Shown: positions 1 to 11,266 of the stretch, one piece after another
How the letters are laid out: each line of letters opens with the position of its first letter
Numbering within the stretch: position 1 is the first letter of the stretch
DNA from: Panicum virgatum
Lineage: Eukaryota > Streptophyta > Magnoliopsida > Poales > Poaceae
NCBI RefSeq assembly: GCF_016808335.1
Contig: NC_053149.1
Span: forward strand, 38,580,118 to 38,644,117
Direction: 5' to 3'
Length of the DNA stretch: 64,000 bases
Translations under genes and position numbers: made by a program
Notes under the pieces: model-generated
The model's input: the letters and a program-made list of their open reading frames with translations, nothing else
Database searches by the model: none
Told to the model about the DNA's origin: nothing

Positions 1-2541
1 AATTAACCATAACAAAGCATGTAAGTAGATTACTCTAGTTGCTTCACCTTTTTGCACAGCAAGTTTGACATGGGTTCTGGTGCTACAAATTTTATGGTAG
101 CATCTACCAAGCATATACTCAGTACTGTAATTTTTCCAGATTTTATTCATTTATACATCTGAGGTAATAAAAAGAACAAAAACAATAAGCCATTAAATAA
201 GATTAATTCTCCCGAGAGTTGTACTAGGGATATGGTTCTCAAATTTTTACCAGAGCCTACTCATGAGCTAGAAATACTCCAAAAAATTATCGAGCTTTAT
301 AACCACCAGATAATTTAGTTATGCATTTAACTTAACATGATTTAGCATAAATTTCTCAAGGTGCATTTAGCCAGTACTGCATATGAACATTTTATTACAG
401 ATAGAACATACTCTGAACAAGATCATGTCCAAAAATCAAGATCAGTTATGGTGTATATTACTCAGAACCAAAATAGTAAATCTAGCCCTAAGATGCTAAG
501 CATGATTATTCACCAAAGCAAAACTCAGTAAATGCAGCTCAAAATTTTTAGACAGGAATACAGAGCTAAAAAGAGACTTCATAAATAAATATAAATTTTT
601 CTGAGCATAAGATCTATATATGAAGAATTAAGTTGATTAAACAAGCATAAATCATGGTATATAGAAAATGAACTCTAATAAATATGAAATTTAGGGATTA
701 ACAGTGTTTCAGTTTCACATGCATGCAGTAAAAATTCCAGAGCAAGTTCATGTGCATATGTTCCAGTATTAAATCGAGAAAGCTAGCAATAGATTAGAGA
801 ATCTTGATTGTTCCAACATGATAAATGTTTTGGTTGGGTGTCATCTTTTTACTGTGATCTTAATATTCCATTAGTGATAACATATCCAAAAATCAAGGTC
901 ATTTGCTGAGTATAACTTCATGAACATGCATAAGGTGATTTTCTTATTCTTTTTCTCAGATTAAAATAAATGCAAAATATGAACATGTGACTGTAACAAA
1001 AGTTGTAGTTCTTGTTCTAAGGATTCCATAACAGTTGAGTTTGCATTTTTACGATTTTTCTACGATTTTCTAGGAATTTTTGAAGTTTGCTGTTTTGAGG
1101 TTCATGTACATTTTGCAGTTGGACCCCTGGAAATTTCGTGTCTTTTAACTTGGGGTCCCTGGCGGAAGTACAGAACAGGGGAGGGGTAAGGGCGGCCGGA
1201 TTCCGGCGATGTCCGGCCCCGGCGGCGTGGGCTAGGGTGGGGAAAAGGTAGAGGAGCTCGAGAGCTACCTGAGGGTACCTTGGGTTGGGGCTGGGGCGAC
1301 TCGAGGCGGCGGCTCCACAGGAGCAGGCGGCCGACGGTGGTTGGTGGCGGCGGTGGCGCCACTCCGGCGAGGGAAAGGTGGCGGGGCTTGGCCGGTGAGG
1401 TGCAGGGCGGTGAGAGGAACCCGTTCAGGGGCTCTATTGGAGCCGAGGAGGGGCGGAACGGTGGCTCTACGGAGCTCCGGCGGCGTCCGGCAATGGTGGC
1501 GATGGCCGGCGGCCTTGCTGGGCACGCGCGAGGGGCTGGGCTCTGCCCTTTATAGGCCCGGAAGGAGGGGGAGGCTGGGCGCACGCTAGCTGGGGGAGGG
1601 CCGCCCGGTGCAGCTCGGGCAGGGGCACGCGGTGACCGGCGAGGGCGTCGGCGTGGCGAGCAGAGGACGCGGCGGGGCGCGTGTCGAGCTCCGGTAGCGC
1701 CAGAAGGTAGCGGGTTTGGGAAAACCAGGGGCGCACGAGGTGGTTTCGGCCTGGGAGCTCGGCACCTGTCCGCCCAGGTGGCCGGCGCCGGCGTACGGCA
1801 TCGCCGGTGGACGAGGTGCAGGGAGACGGAGGTTGAAGAACCGGCCAGTGGCAATCTCGTAAATAAACCGAAGTTCCAAAATCAGTTCTGTAATTTCAAA
1901 TTTTCTCCCTCTTCTTGGCTCCAAATGAAAAAGTGTTGAATACCACTTTTGCTCAGTTTTTCGAGATCTACAACTTTCGTGTTATGCACTTTTTCATTAG
2001 AGCAATGGTTTGAGAGTTATTTAATTATTTCAAAAACTGTCATTTAAGGTACTTATCATTTCATGTGAATTTTGCCACTTTTACTCCTAGGCTTCAACTA
2101 GGTTTTTGTTTATCATGACATGTTGAATATGCCTATTAATTTTCATAGGCTTCCTTGCATTGGTTTGAAGTTATTTTAACTTCCTTATTACTAGAAATTG
2201 AACTCTTGTTTATTTAATTTGTTTGAATTAGTAGCTCTTCAAAAATCCAAGAATGGTTCCAATGATCTTTGCATTTGAGGGCTTTTCAGTTTGGGTTTGA
2301 TTTGCATAGAAAGTTTATAGCTCATTAGGAAAGATGTATTCTAGTGCCTTATTCCCACTCATGTCAAGTCAAGTTTAAAAGTGTACCAAATATTGTTTTT
2401 CAAACACATTGCACTCAAACACATGCACACAAGTTTGCAAGAACTAGACATAGGGTTCTTATCTAAGTTTTCTTAGCTTATTTGTGTGTGAAGTTATGTT
2501 AATTGCCTGGCTTTGGTTAAACTGACACCATAGGTGTCACA
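1..2541 (-). repeat. LARD LTR, copy 1 (cut by the window edge)
   Basis: This matches 8725-11266 base for base apart from one A-run length difference near 290. The minus-strand 5' end of the LTR is TGTGACACC at 2541, next to the polypurine tract. The LTR holds an AT-rich part (1-1100), a GC-rich segment (about 1130-1860) and a second AT-rich part (1860-2541). The remainder of this LTR and its flanking target duplication lie outside the window. Confidence 0.85.
1547..1556 (-). promoter_or_regulatory. LTR TATA box, copy 1
   Basis: The minus strand reads CCTATAAAGG about 985 nt inside the LTR, at the start of the GC-rich segment. This is the likely core promoter for the element transcript. The same box recurs at 10272-10281 and 18997-19006. 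Confidence 0.55.
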
Positions 2542-2545
2542 GCCT

Positions 2546-2578
2546 ACCCCCCTTAAAAAGAATCTCGTCCCGAGATTC
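2546..2578 (-). promoter_or_regulatory. Polypurine tract plus adjacent perfect hairpin, copy 1
   Basis: The minus strand reads TTTTTAAGGGGGG six bases before the LTR start TGTGACACC. Immediately upstream is a perfect 8-bp stem with a 3-nt loop, GAATCTCG-tcc-CGAGATTC (2560-2578). The tract would prime plus-strand DNA synthesis. Copies lie at 11271-11303 and 19996-20028. Confidence 0.7.
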
Positions 2579-2949
2579 AGGTGAATAAGATTAATGTGGG
2601 AAGTGTGTGTCTCTTTGGTTGGTGAAACCAGAAGATAGACATTATTATCGACTTCGAGTTCCAAGGGTTTTCTCTTTTTATCAAAATAACTCATTTGGCT
2701 AGAGTGTTCAGCTCTAAGATTTTCTTGTATTATCTTTGGTTGTTATTCAGCCTAATGATTAAGTCTGGTCCGAATATTTAGTGGTCTTCGGTATAGCATT
2801 ATGAGATATATTTAGCGAGAACTTTTGCCTAGGATCTTGATATATTTCGTTAATGCCCAAGTGGTTGGAAAACTTTGGAGAGAGGTGACCTATCAAGAAT
2901 TGGTTTTCAGAGATCATGATTCATTTTATCCACTATGGAGATTCGAACG

Positions 2950-3535
2950 ATAAAATTATATCCTTATCGTAGTAAAACATTTAGGCTTCTCCATTCTTTA
3001 GCAGAGCTTGTGCTTGACGATTTTTTTTTTCAGGACAGATTCTGGGTAGTTGATAGAATTGATCATAACTGATGAATCCAAAGTCCTAAAATTCTCAAAT
3101 TTTTATGGTAGGTGCCTAAGATAATTGTGATCATTTTCTCTAGTCAACTCTAACTCAGAAACAGAGCTTAAGATAGTCAAATCCTTAAATGTTTGCAGGA
3201 AGGTTGACCCAAATTTCAGACTGAACAGAGGGCTAGTATTTTGACTGTAAGTACCAAACCACTTGAAATAAAATTCTCAAATTTTTTTTCAGTAGCTTCT
3301 AGACTTAGTTATCAGCAACTTTCATGTTTAACGTTTTCTCAGGAAAAGCGTTTAAGTGGGTCGAAAATTCATGTGGCCAGACTGCTACAAGTTGACAGGA
3401 TCATAGGGGTTTACCACAAGACTGAATTTTGTGGGTTACACTTCTCCAAAATTTCTCAAAATTTTACAGCAGTAAGGAGATTTGTTTTAATACATTTTGT
3501 TCCACAGGCTCAACTTATTTTGAGGTAGTTGGCCA
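2950..3535. repeat. Degenerate ~180-bp repeats, first block
   Basis: Three diverged units carry a core resembling CTCAAATTTTTACAG, ending near 3108, 3290 and 3468 (spacing 181 and 178). About 40-50 bp after each core is a second box resembling CAACTTT..GTCAAC. The phrase GAACAGAG(G/A)GCTAGT(A/G)TTTT occurs at about 3223 and again at 5445 in the second block, which shows that the units are related. The block recurs at about 11675-12260 and 20400-20985. Confidence 0.55.
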
Positions 3536-4689
3536 GGTCTAAGATTTGTGTTTTCCTTCTGTACCTGCTGGTCGGCTTACATCTGACAGCTTTCTAGTAT
3601 GAAGATCTTATTCTTCGGTAGAAACAAACTTTTCTCAAGACATTCTTGCTCAAGATGATTTAATGGAGTTGGTACATGTTTTGAGAAAAATGCACACTAG
3701 TTCAATGTCATGATGTATGGTGGAGATGCCAATATGTCATGAGATTGATGATACACATTGATAAGTTAGGTGCAGGTGTTTGGTTGTAATGAAGCAACGC
3801 ACCTAGGTAATATATGTGTGGGGGTGCACTGCACAGATAAAATGATCTATGCATTGATGACATGATGCACATGGCATGATGCATTTGTCATGATACTATT
3901 GAATGATGGGCGTTTTCCTGGTGTATAACTTCTGATGCACATGGTTTTCATGCATGATGGGGTATATCTATTTGGTAGGATGATCATGCAGGTGGCCATG
4001 CGGTGCTCAGGTTGTAATGTAGGTTAGCTACTAGTAGGTCAGGCAAGTACTCTTAATTTTTGTTGAACCAGGATAGAACTCAAACAATTCAACACATTAT
4101 TCGGGTTGCAAGAAAATAGATTGCCACGGAGTCGCTATCACAGACCAAGATACCAGCACGCACCTAGTAGCACAATCGTGTTGCGGTAGCACACACGAGG
4201 CCCTAGGTTCCGTCACGGCACCTTAGGTTAGTGACGAGCACCACAACAAGGTAAAAACATAGCAACCCAATTAATGCTCGGGGCAAGAAAGGAAGATGAA
4301 GAGCCAGATAATATTCACAATTCCTTCCCAGATGCATATGTGATTTAAATCGTGGGAATGTAATAACAATGCATCGGTAGTACTTTTGCTACAAGTATTG
4401 CATGAATGTTGCAGTCATGATTATGCATGATATTCTAGCATTTTTGTGCACCTATTTTTTTTTGTTTTCAAAAGACCCATTTGAGCAAGAAGGGCAATGA
4501 GAATTCCTTCATCTCATCCAAGTAATTTCAGTCATTCCTTGTGTCATTCTTCTTTTTGTTCAGCTATTGATAACCAGCATCCTGAGGTTGGAGAACATTG
4601 CGCTTCAACAATATGGAAGGGTTAACACTAGCAATATGGTCCCTAACATTGGTATGATTCAAAGGATAGATGGGCAGATGAGTAGAACT

Positions 4690-5990
4690 CGAAAGGCATG
4701 GTTAATCGAATGTGCAGGAAGCTGCAGGTTACGAGAAAACTCATAACTCGGATTCTGTTCATCCAAATGCCTTAAAATTTTGACAGGAGTTAGATAATTT
4801 CATGTGCTACAGCTTTGGTAGTCAACTCAGAGGCTAATTCTAAGAGTAAGATGGTCGAAATTGTCCATTACTACACCTCTGGTTTTCTGAAAAGAGTCTC
4901 TGTATTTAGGCCATAACTCCTACTATATACATCTAATGAATTTGAAATTTTGTAGGCATGTAGATTAGGATGTTTGGAGCAACTTTGGTATTCAACCCCA
5001 AGGATAAAACAATGGTTAAGATGGTTGAAATATTCGGTCTTTGCTTCTCTGTTCTAGCTGTTTTCAGCAGGCTGGGCAATAGTGTTTTGCCTATAACTTG
5101 GAGTATACTAACATTAAGAAGATGAAAATTTGTGAGAATTTAGGTCATGAAATTTTGTGACCACTTTGTTGTTCAACTCACAGATAAGAAGAGTCATCTA
5201 CAAGGGTGAAAATTTCAGCAATATCCTGTGGAGTTTAGACTAGACAATGAGAGTTCAATTGTTCCGGAAGCAACCTTAGAGTTTCATAACTCGAAATTTA
5301 GGGGTCCAAAAATTTTTGAAATTTTTCTAGGACATGTATTAAGTAATTGTGAACAACTTTTCTAGTCAAGACTAAGTCTAATTAAAACCTTATGATGGTC
5401 TTTTCCCTAAAAGTCTTCCTTACTGTATGTCCAGAAAATTCAGCGAACAGAGAGCTAGTGTTTTCTTCACCAAGGACAATATACTTGGTCAAAAATTCTC
5501 AAACTTTTACAGAAGATGCCCAAGATAGTGAGGAACATTTAATTTAGTCATTGCTAAGGCTAGTTCAGATCCTAACAAGGTGATATGCTCAAGGTTTTGA
5601 AGTGATGTCAAACCAGAAAACAGATTGTCCAGAGAAAGAGTAATTTGACCATATCTACCAAACCAGTAGGCAAAGATAATTAAAAATTTTACAGTGAGTT
5701 CTTTATTAAGTTACCTACAACTTTTGTGTTGAACGATTTTTCAGATGAGCAACTTAAGATTGTTGAAAAATTCACTTTAGACAGATTGCTCTAATTTGAC
5801 AGATTTGCAGAAGGTTACTCTAAATTTGAAAACACTAAGGTAGAGGACTTCAAAAATTCTCATATTTTTACAGAAGCTTGGAATTTTGCGTAGATACATT
5901 TCATCTTACAGACCAAACTCATTTTGAGGTAATCTTCATATTTTCAAAATTCGAGGAATCCAGAATTTCAGATTTTTTACAGATTACCTA
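4690..5990. repeat. Degenerate ~180-bp repeats, second block
   Basis: Seven diverged units have cores ending near 4784, 4953, 5135, 5331, 5510, 5692 and 5872. The spacing is about 170-195 and mostly close to 180. Recurrent boxes in order are CATAACTC, AAATTTTTACAG, CAACTTT.GT.TTCAAC and AAGATGGT.GAAAT. The units are too diverged for a recent satellite but the phase is kept. The block recurs at about 13415-14715; it is missing from the truncated third copy. Confidence 0.55.
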
Positions 5991-6794
5991 AATGATCCTT
6001 AATGATGGATTTGTAACCTTTTTGATTGGGATTTCTTTTAAACATTTCTTTGCTAAAGGTTTAGGGATGAATGCAGATCCTAATCGTCCTCACCAAGAAA
6101 AGAATTGCCAAGTAACCTTGGTCTTACTCAATTGAATTTGGTGGCATACATATTACGTCTCTCACTATATAGCTACTCGATATAGCTAGATAGCCTAGAT
6201 TTCGAATTCGAGTTAGCGTACCTGCAGAAGATTTGATAAATATAAATTGAACCTTCCGTGCCAGCACTCACGAAAGCGTTCCCATACATTACCGATCACT
6301 ATAGAGCCGGCATCCATACAATTACCGCCGTATGGACAACGTTAAGCATACGTTATCGAAATAACGTATTGACTGTGTACCGTCTTTGACGGGGAATTTA
6401 ATTCCAATTTTGAACCATTACTCCCCATATAATCAACCGGAGTTGGTATATGGGCAGCAGCTCAAGTAGGCTACTGCTTGAGCTCCAGCATTCGGCTCGC
6501 ATCACCGACGGGAAGGTCAGACTCCCTCAGCTGACTGAGTAAGCATACCTTCGCGGCGACGATGTAGTTGCAGAATTTAAATTGCGGAATTTAAATACTG
6601 AAAAGTAATGTGCTGGAAGTTAGCCATACAAAATAAGCCACCTGATTATACCCATAAGATCCCCTAGGGCTTTACGTTCTAGACTTGTCCTTGGAGATCC
6701 TAAATTCTCTCAAAAACTTTAGTAGTCTTGAAGTCAAGTTTTAAGGTTTGTTGTTAGAAAACAAGGGTTGCCATCTCTGGTAGGCTGTCTGCGA

Positions 6795-6806
6795 GCTCTG
6801 ATGCCA
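6795..6806 (-). promoter_or_regulatory. Primer binding site, tRNA-Met-like, copy 1
   Basis: The minus strand reads TGGCATCAGAGC two bases after the LTR end CCGCCACA. It differs by one base from the usual initiator-Met primer site TGGTATCAGAGC, and the difference could still pair as a G-U wobble. The second copy is at 15520-15531. Confidence 0.75.
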
Positions 6807-6808
6807 GC

Positions 6809-9800
6809 TGTGGCGGAACCACCCAAACTAACTGGGCCCGGGTGCACTGATCTTTGTTGCTAAGCAACTCTGACCCAAATTGGCACTCACCGGTAGTTCC
6901 TCGAGTGAAGCCTCGATAAAAGCCACGCTATTCCAGGATCAGCAGACAACACTCACACGAAGGTGAGCCCAGAGATTACAACACAGAACATTTCATACAT
7001 CTCAGAGTGATTGCAGCGGAAAGGAAATTTATTACAAACCATGTTCAAAGTAGTAAAGTTCTACAGAGTTCCATCTACTCGATTATTCAAGTCTCATTGC
7101 TCAGCGGAAGCATTAAAAGATAACTAGCGAGATAATGTGACGCATCGGTAAAGCCCGTACGAATGCGTCACTCAGCGGGAGGATGATCAGCACCAGCTGA
7201 AGGGCCATCCCACTCAACAGACCAACCCGGAGGCAAGGTACACGGCCAAGTAAGACTTGCAAACAGATCTTCAAAGTTAGTACCTGAAAAACAGTGCCAC
7301 AAGCAAGGCTGAGTATACTAATACTCAGCAAGACTGACCCGTCTCCGGATATAACATAGTCCGATAACTAGACATGCAAGGCTTTTTGGTTGGTGGGGTT
7401 TGTTTGCCAAAAATGCCGCTAAATGTTGATCCTTACTTTCAGATTTTACTTAGCCGGATTATAGTGGGATTAACCATTCTAAATTTGCAACTAACTCTAC
7501 ACAAACATGGTAGAGCAATCATTTAATCAACCAGCAGTATTACCATCATCATGTTCCACTTGTTACTCTGTGTGACCGAAAACATTAAGCAGTCTCATGC
7601 CGTGAGAGGCGGACGATTCTGAATCGGATTTCAACCTGGCCAGGGGAACCTAGACCACACGTATGGGAACCAAGTCACCCACACAACATTTCCCCTTTCT
7701 TTCCAGTCCGTGGATCCGGAACACCCTCCCCGACTACAGAGCCCGACGTCTCTGCACCTGTACGTCCGGACAAAAATAAAACCTACTTCTACCAAGAGGG
7801 TGCGAGATCGTTCCACTCGCTGGTCCAATCAGGTACTTCAGCTTACCGATTACCATATTTCTCGGTATGTGGCTAGTACTTTCAAACGCTTAACGAAATG
7901 AGCCACACCCCGCGACCTTAGCCATTTTTGACTACACCAGCGGGGTATCACAACTACACAATCCCGCCCGTTGTCCTTATATTTCAGCAGGAATTAAAGT
8001 CAGTCAACTCCTATAATCCCGCGAAAGGCAGGAAACCTCTCGACTTTTACCGTACCTAGTTAGCGGGGCAACTAGTCGAGAAAAAGATCCGGATAACAAA
8101 CATAGGTACCTAGTGATCATGCACCTAAGGTTTTCGATCAACTCCTAGAAAACGTAAATGCGCAATAAAATTATTACAACATACACAAATAGTAAGATGA
8201 ATATAATGCGTAAAATAATGGGATTATGCACCGGGGCTTGCCTTCTTGGGCACTGTTCAAAAGTAGCCTTGGGCTCTTCCGAACATTGGTTCGGGTCTTG
8301 ATTCAAGCCAGTACAACTAAGGGAGACACTCTCCGGAGTGGTAGTATTCGCGGGCACCAACTCGTAATCACCGTCGAGTAGATTTACCGTTTCTATATGC
8401 ATGCAGAAATGATATTGTTACAACATGATATAACATATTTCTTTCCTTCACTATAAAGTTGTAGTCCAGAATAACACGTGTTTGTTGTGGTGGTCTTAGT
8501 TAACTCTATTTTCTGGGCAATCGTTTATAGAGTAGTTCTTAATTTCACCTTACTTCAAAAAAAGAGCTGTGTGTTTTGATTTTCATTCTTATCATTAAAA
8601 CATAGCAGACTTTCACTATTTCATAGCAACCAATTTACTCATGAGCTAGTGATGAAAAACTAAAGTAACTCGGATCAGGTACTTTAGCATCTATGGTATA
8701 GTTTTCAGCATCTAACCATAAAGTAATTAACCATAACAAAGCATGTAAGTAGATTACTCTAGTTGCTTCACCTTTTTGCACAGCAAGTTTGACATGGGTT
8801 CTGGTGCTACAAATTTTATGGTAGCATCTACCAAGCATATACTCAGTACTGTAATTTTTCCAGATTTTATTCATTTATACATCTGAGGTAATAAAAAGAA
8901 CAAAAACAATAAGCCATTAAATAAGATTAATTCTCCCGAGAGTTGTACTAGGGATATGGTTCTCAAATTTTTACCAGAGCCTACTCATGAGCTAGAAATA
9001 CTCCAAAAAAATTATCGAGCTTTATAACCACCAGATAATTTAGTTATGCATTTAACTTAACATGATTTAGCATAAATTTCTCAAGGTGCATTTAGCCAGT
9101 ACTGCATATGAACATTTTATTACAGATAGAACATACTCTGAACAAGATCATGTCCAAAAATCAAGATCAGTTATGGTGTATATTACTCAGAACCAAAATA
9201 GTAAATCTAGCCCTAAGATGCTAAGCATGATTATTCACCAAAGCAAAACTCAGTAAATGCAGCTCAAAATTTTTAGACAGGAATACAGAGCTAAAAAGAG
9301 ACTTCATAAATAAATATAAATTTTTCTGAGCATAAGATCTATATATGAAGAATTAAGTTGATTAAACAAGCATAAATCATGGTATATAGAAAATGAACTC
9401 TAATAAATATGAAATTTAGGGATTAACAGTGTTTCAGTTTCACATGCATGCAGTAAAAATTCCAGAGCAAGTTCATGTGCATATGTTCCAGTATTAAATC
9501 GAGAAAGCTAGCAATAGATTAGAGAATCTTGATTGTTCCAACATGATAAATGTTTTGGTTGGGTGTCATCTTTTTACTGTGATCTTAATATTCCATTAGT
9601 GATAACATATCCAAAAATCAAGGTCATTTGCTGAGTATAACTTCATGAACATGCATAAGGTGATTTTCTTATTCTTTTTCTCAGATTAAAATAAATGCAA
9701 AATATGAACATGTGACTGTAACAAAAGTTGTAGTTCTTGTTCTAAGGATTCCATAACAGTTGAGTTTGCATTTTTACGATTTTTCTACGATTTTCTAGGA

Positions 9801-11266
9801 ATTTTTGAAGTTTGCTGTTTTGAGGTTCATGTACATTTTGCAGTTGGACCCCTGGAAATTTCGTGTCTTTTAACTTGGGGTCCCTGGCGGAAGTACAGAA
9901 CAGGGGAGGGGTAAGGGCGGCCGGATTCCGGCGATGTCCGGCCCCGGCGGCGTGGGCTAGGGTGGGGAAAAGGTAGAGGAGCTCGAGAGCTACCTGAGGG
10001 TACCTTGGGTTGGGGCTGGGGCGACTCGAGGCGGCGGCTCCACAGGAGCAGGCGGCCGACGGTGGTTGGTGGCGGCGGTGGCGCCACTCCGGCGAGGGAA
10101 AGGTGGCGGGGCTTGGCCGGTGAGGTGCAGGGCGGTGAGAGGAACCCGTTCAGGGGCTCTATTGGAGCCGAGGAGGGGCGGAACGGTGGCTCTACGGAGC
10201 TCCGGCGGCGTCCGGCAATGGTGGCGATGGCCGGCGGCCTTGCTGGGCACGCGCGAGGGGCTGGGCTCTGCCCTTTATAGGCCCGGAAGGAGGGGGAGGC
10301 TGGGCGCACGCTAGCTGGGGGAGGGCCGCCCGGTGCAGCTCGGGCAGGGGCACGCGGTGACCGGCGAGGGCGTCGGCGTGGCGAGCAGAGGACGCGGCGG
10401 GGCGCGTGTCGAGCTCCGGTAGCGCCAGAAGGTAGCGGGTTTGGGAAAACCAGGGGCGCACGAGGTGGTTTCGGCCTGGGAGCTCGGCACCTGTCCGCCC
10501 AGGTGGCCGGCGCCGGCGTACGGCATCGCCGGTGGACGAGGTGCAGGGAGACGGAGGTTGAAGAACCGGCCAGTGGCAATCTCGTAAATAAACCGAAGTT
10601 CCAAAATCAGTTCTGTAATTTCAAATTTTCTCCCTCTTCTTGGCTCCAAATGAAAAAGTGTTGAATACCACTTTTGCTCAGTTTTTCGAGATCTACAACT
10701 TTCGTGTTATGCACTTTTTCATTAGAGCAATGGTTTGAGAGTTATTTAATTATTTCAAAAACTGTCATTTAAGGTACTTATCATTTCATGTGAATTTTGC
10801 CACTTTTACTCCTAGGCTTCAACTAGGTTTTTGTTTATCATGACATGTTGAATATGCCTATTAATTTTCATAGGCTTCCTTGCATTGGTTTGAAGTTATT
10901 TTAACTTCCTTATTACTAGAAATTGAACTCTTGTTTATTTAATTTGTTTGAATTAGTAGCTCTTCAAAAATCCAAGAATGGTTCCAATGATCTTTGCATT
11001 TGAGGGCTTTTCAGTTTGGGTTTGATTTGCATAGAAAGTTTATAGCTCATTAGGAAAGATGTATTCTAGTGCCTTATTCCCACTCATGTCAAGTCAAGTT
11101 TAAAAGTGTACCAAATATTGTTTTTCAAACACATTGCACTCAAACACATGCACACAAGTTTGCAAGAACTAGACATAGGGTTCTTATCTAAGTTTTCTTA
11201 GCTTATTTGTGTGTGAAGTTATGTTAATTGCCTGGCTTTGGTTAAACTGACACCATAGGTGTCACA
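6809..11266 (-). repeat. LARD LTR, copy 2 (complete, 4458 bp)
   Basis: The ends are TGTGACACC (minus strand, at 11266) and CCGCCACA (at 6809), so the LTR has TGTG..CACA termini. It is flanked on the right by a polypurine tract and on the left by the primer site, and it serves as 3' LTR of one unit and 5' LTR of the next. A TATA box lies at 10272-10281 and a GC-rich segment at about 9850-10585. The GC-rich segment carries overlapping stop-poor frames on both strands, which is expected from composition and is not evidence of a gene. Confidence 0.85.
10272..10281 (-). promoter_or_regulatory. LTR TATA box, copy 2
   Basis: The minus strand reads CCTATAAAGG, 985 nt from the LTR 5' end. The transcript leader would then be GC-rich, with potential splice donors of the form CAGGTAGC near 9990. 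Confidence 0.55.

Larger units (their letters stand above)
2542..6808 (-). mobile_element. LARD internal domain, copy 1, non-coding
   Basis: The domain runs from the polypurine tract (about 2547-2558) to the primer binding site (6795-6806), read on the minus strand. No open frame exceeds about 95 codons and none resembles gag or pol. It contains a polypurine-tract-adjacent hairpin, two blocks of a degenerate repeat of about 180 bp (about 2950-3535 and 4690-5990), a CATG/ATGATG-rich stretch (3690-3970), and a leader region with short hairpins (6348-6369 and about 6458-6482). Such an element would need proteins supplied by a relative. Confidence 0.75.

Noticed and set aside
3241..3528. 95-codon plus-strand frame in the LARD interior
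   Set aside because: It lies inside the degenerate ~180-bp repeat on the strand opposite to the element and has no recognisable domain.
3690..3970. CATG/ATGATG-rich stretch as a regulatory array
   Set aside because: The spacing of the words is irregular and the stretch looks like low-complexity drift.
9827..10579. 250-codon minus-strand frame (and overlapping plus-strand frames) in the GC-rich LTR segment, present three times
   Set aside because: It is Pro/Arg/Ser-rich with no domain, overlaps other open frames on both strands, and crosses the TATA box. GC-rich sequence is stop-poor by chance. The three copies are the tandem repeat, not a gene family.
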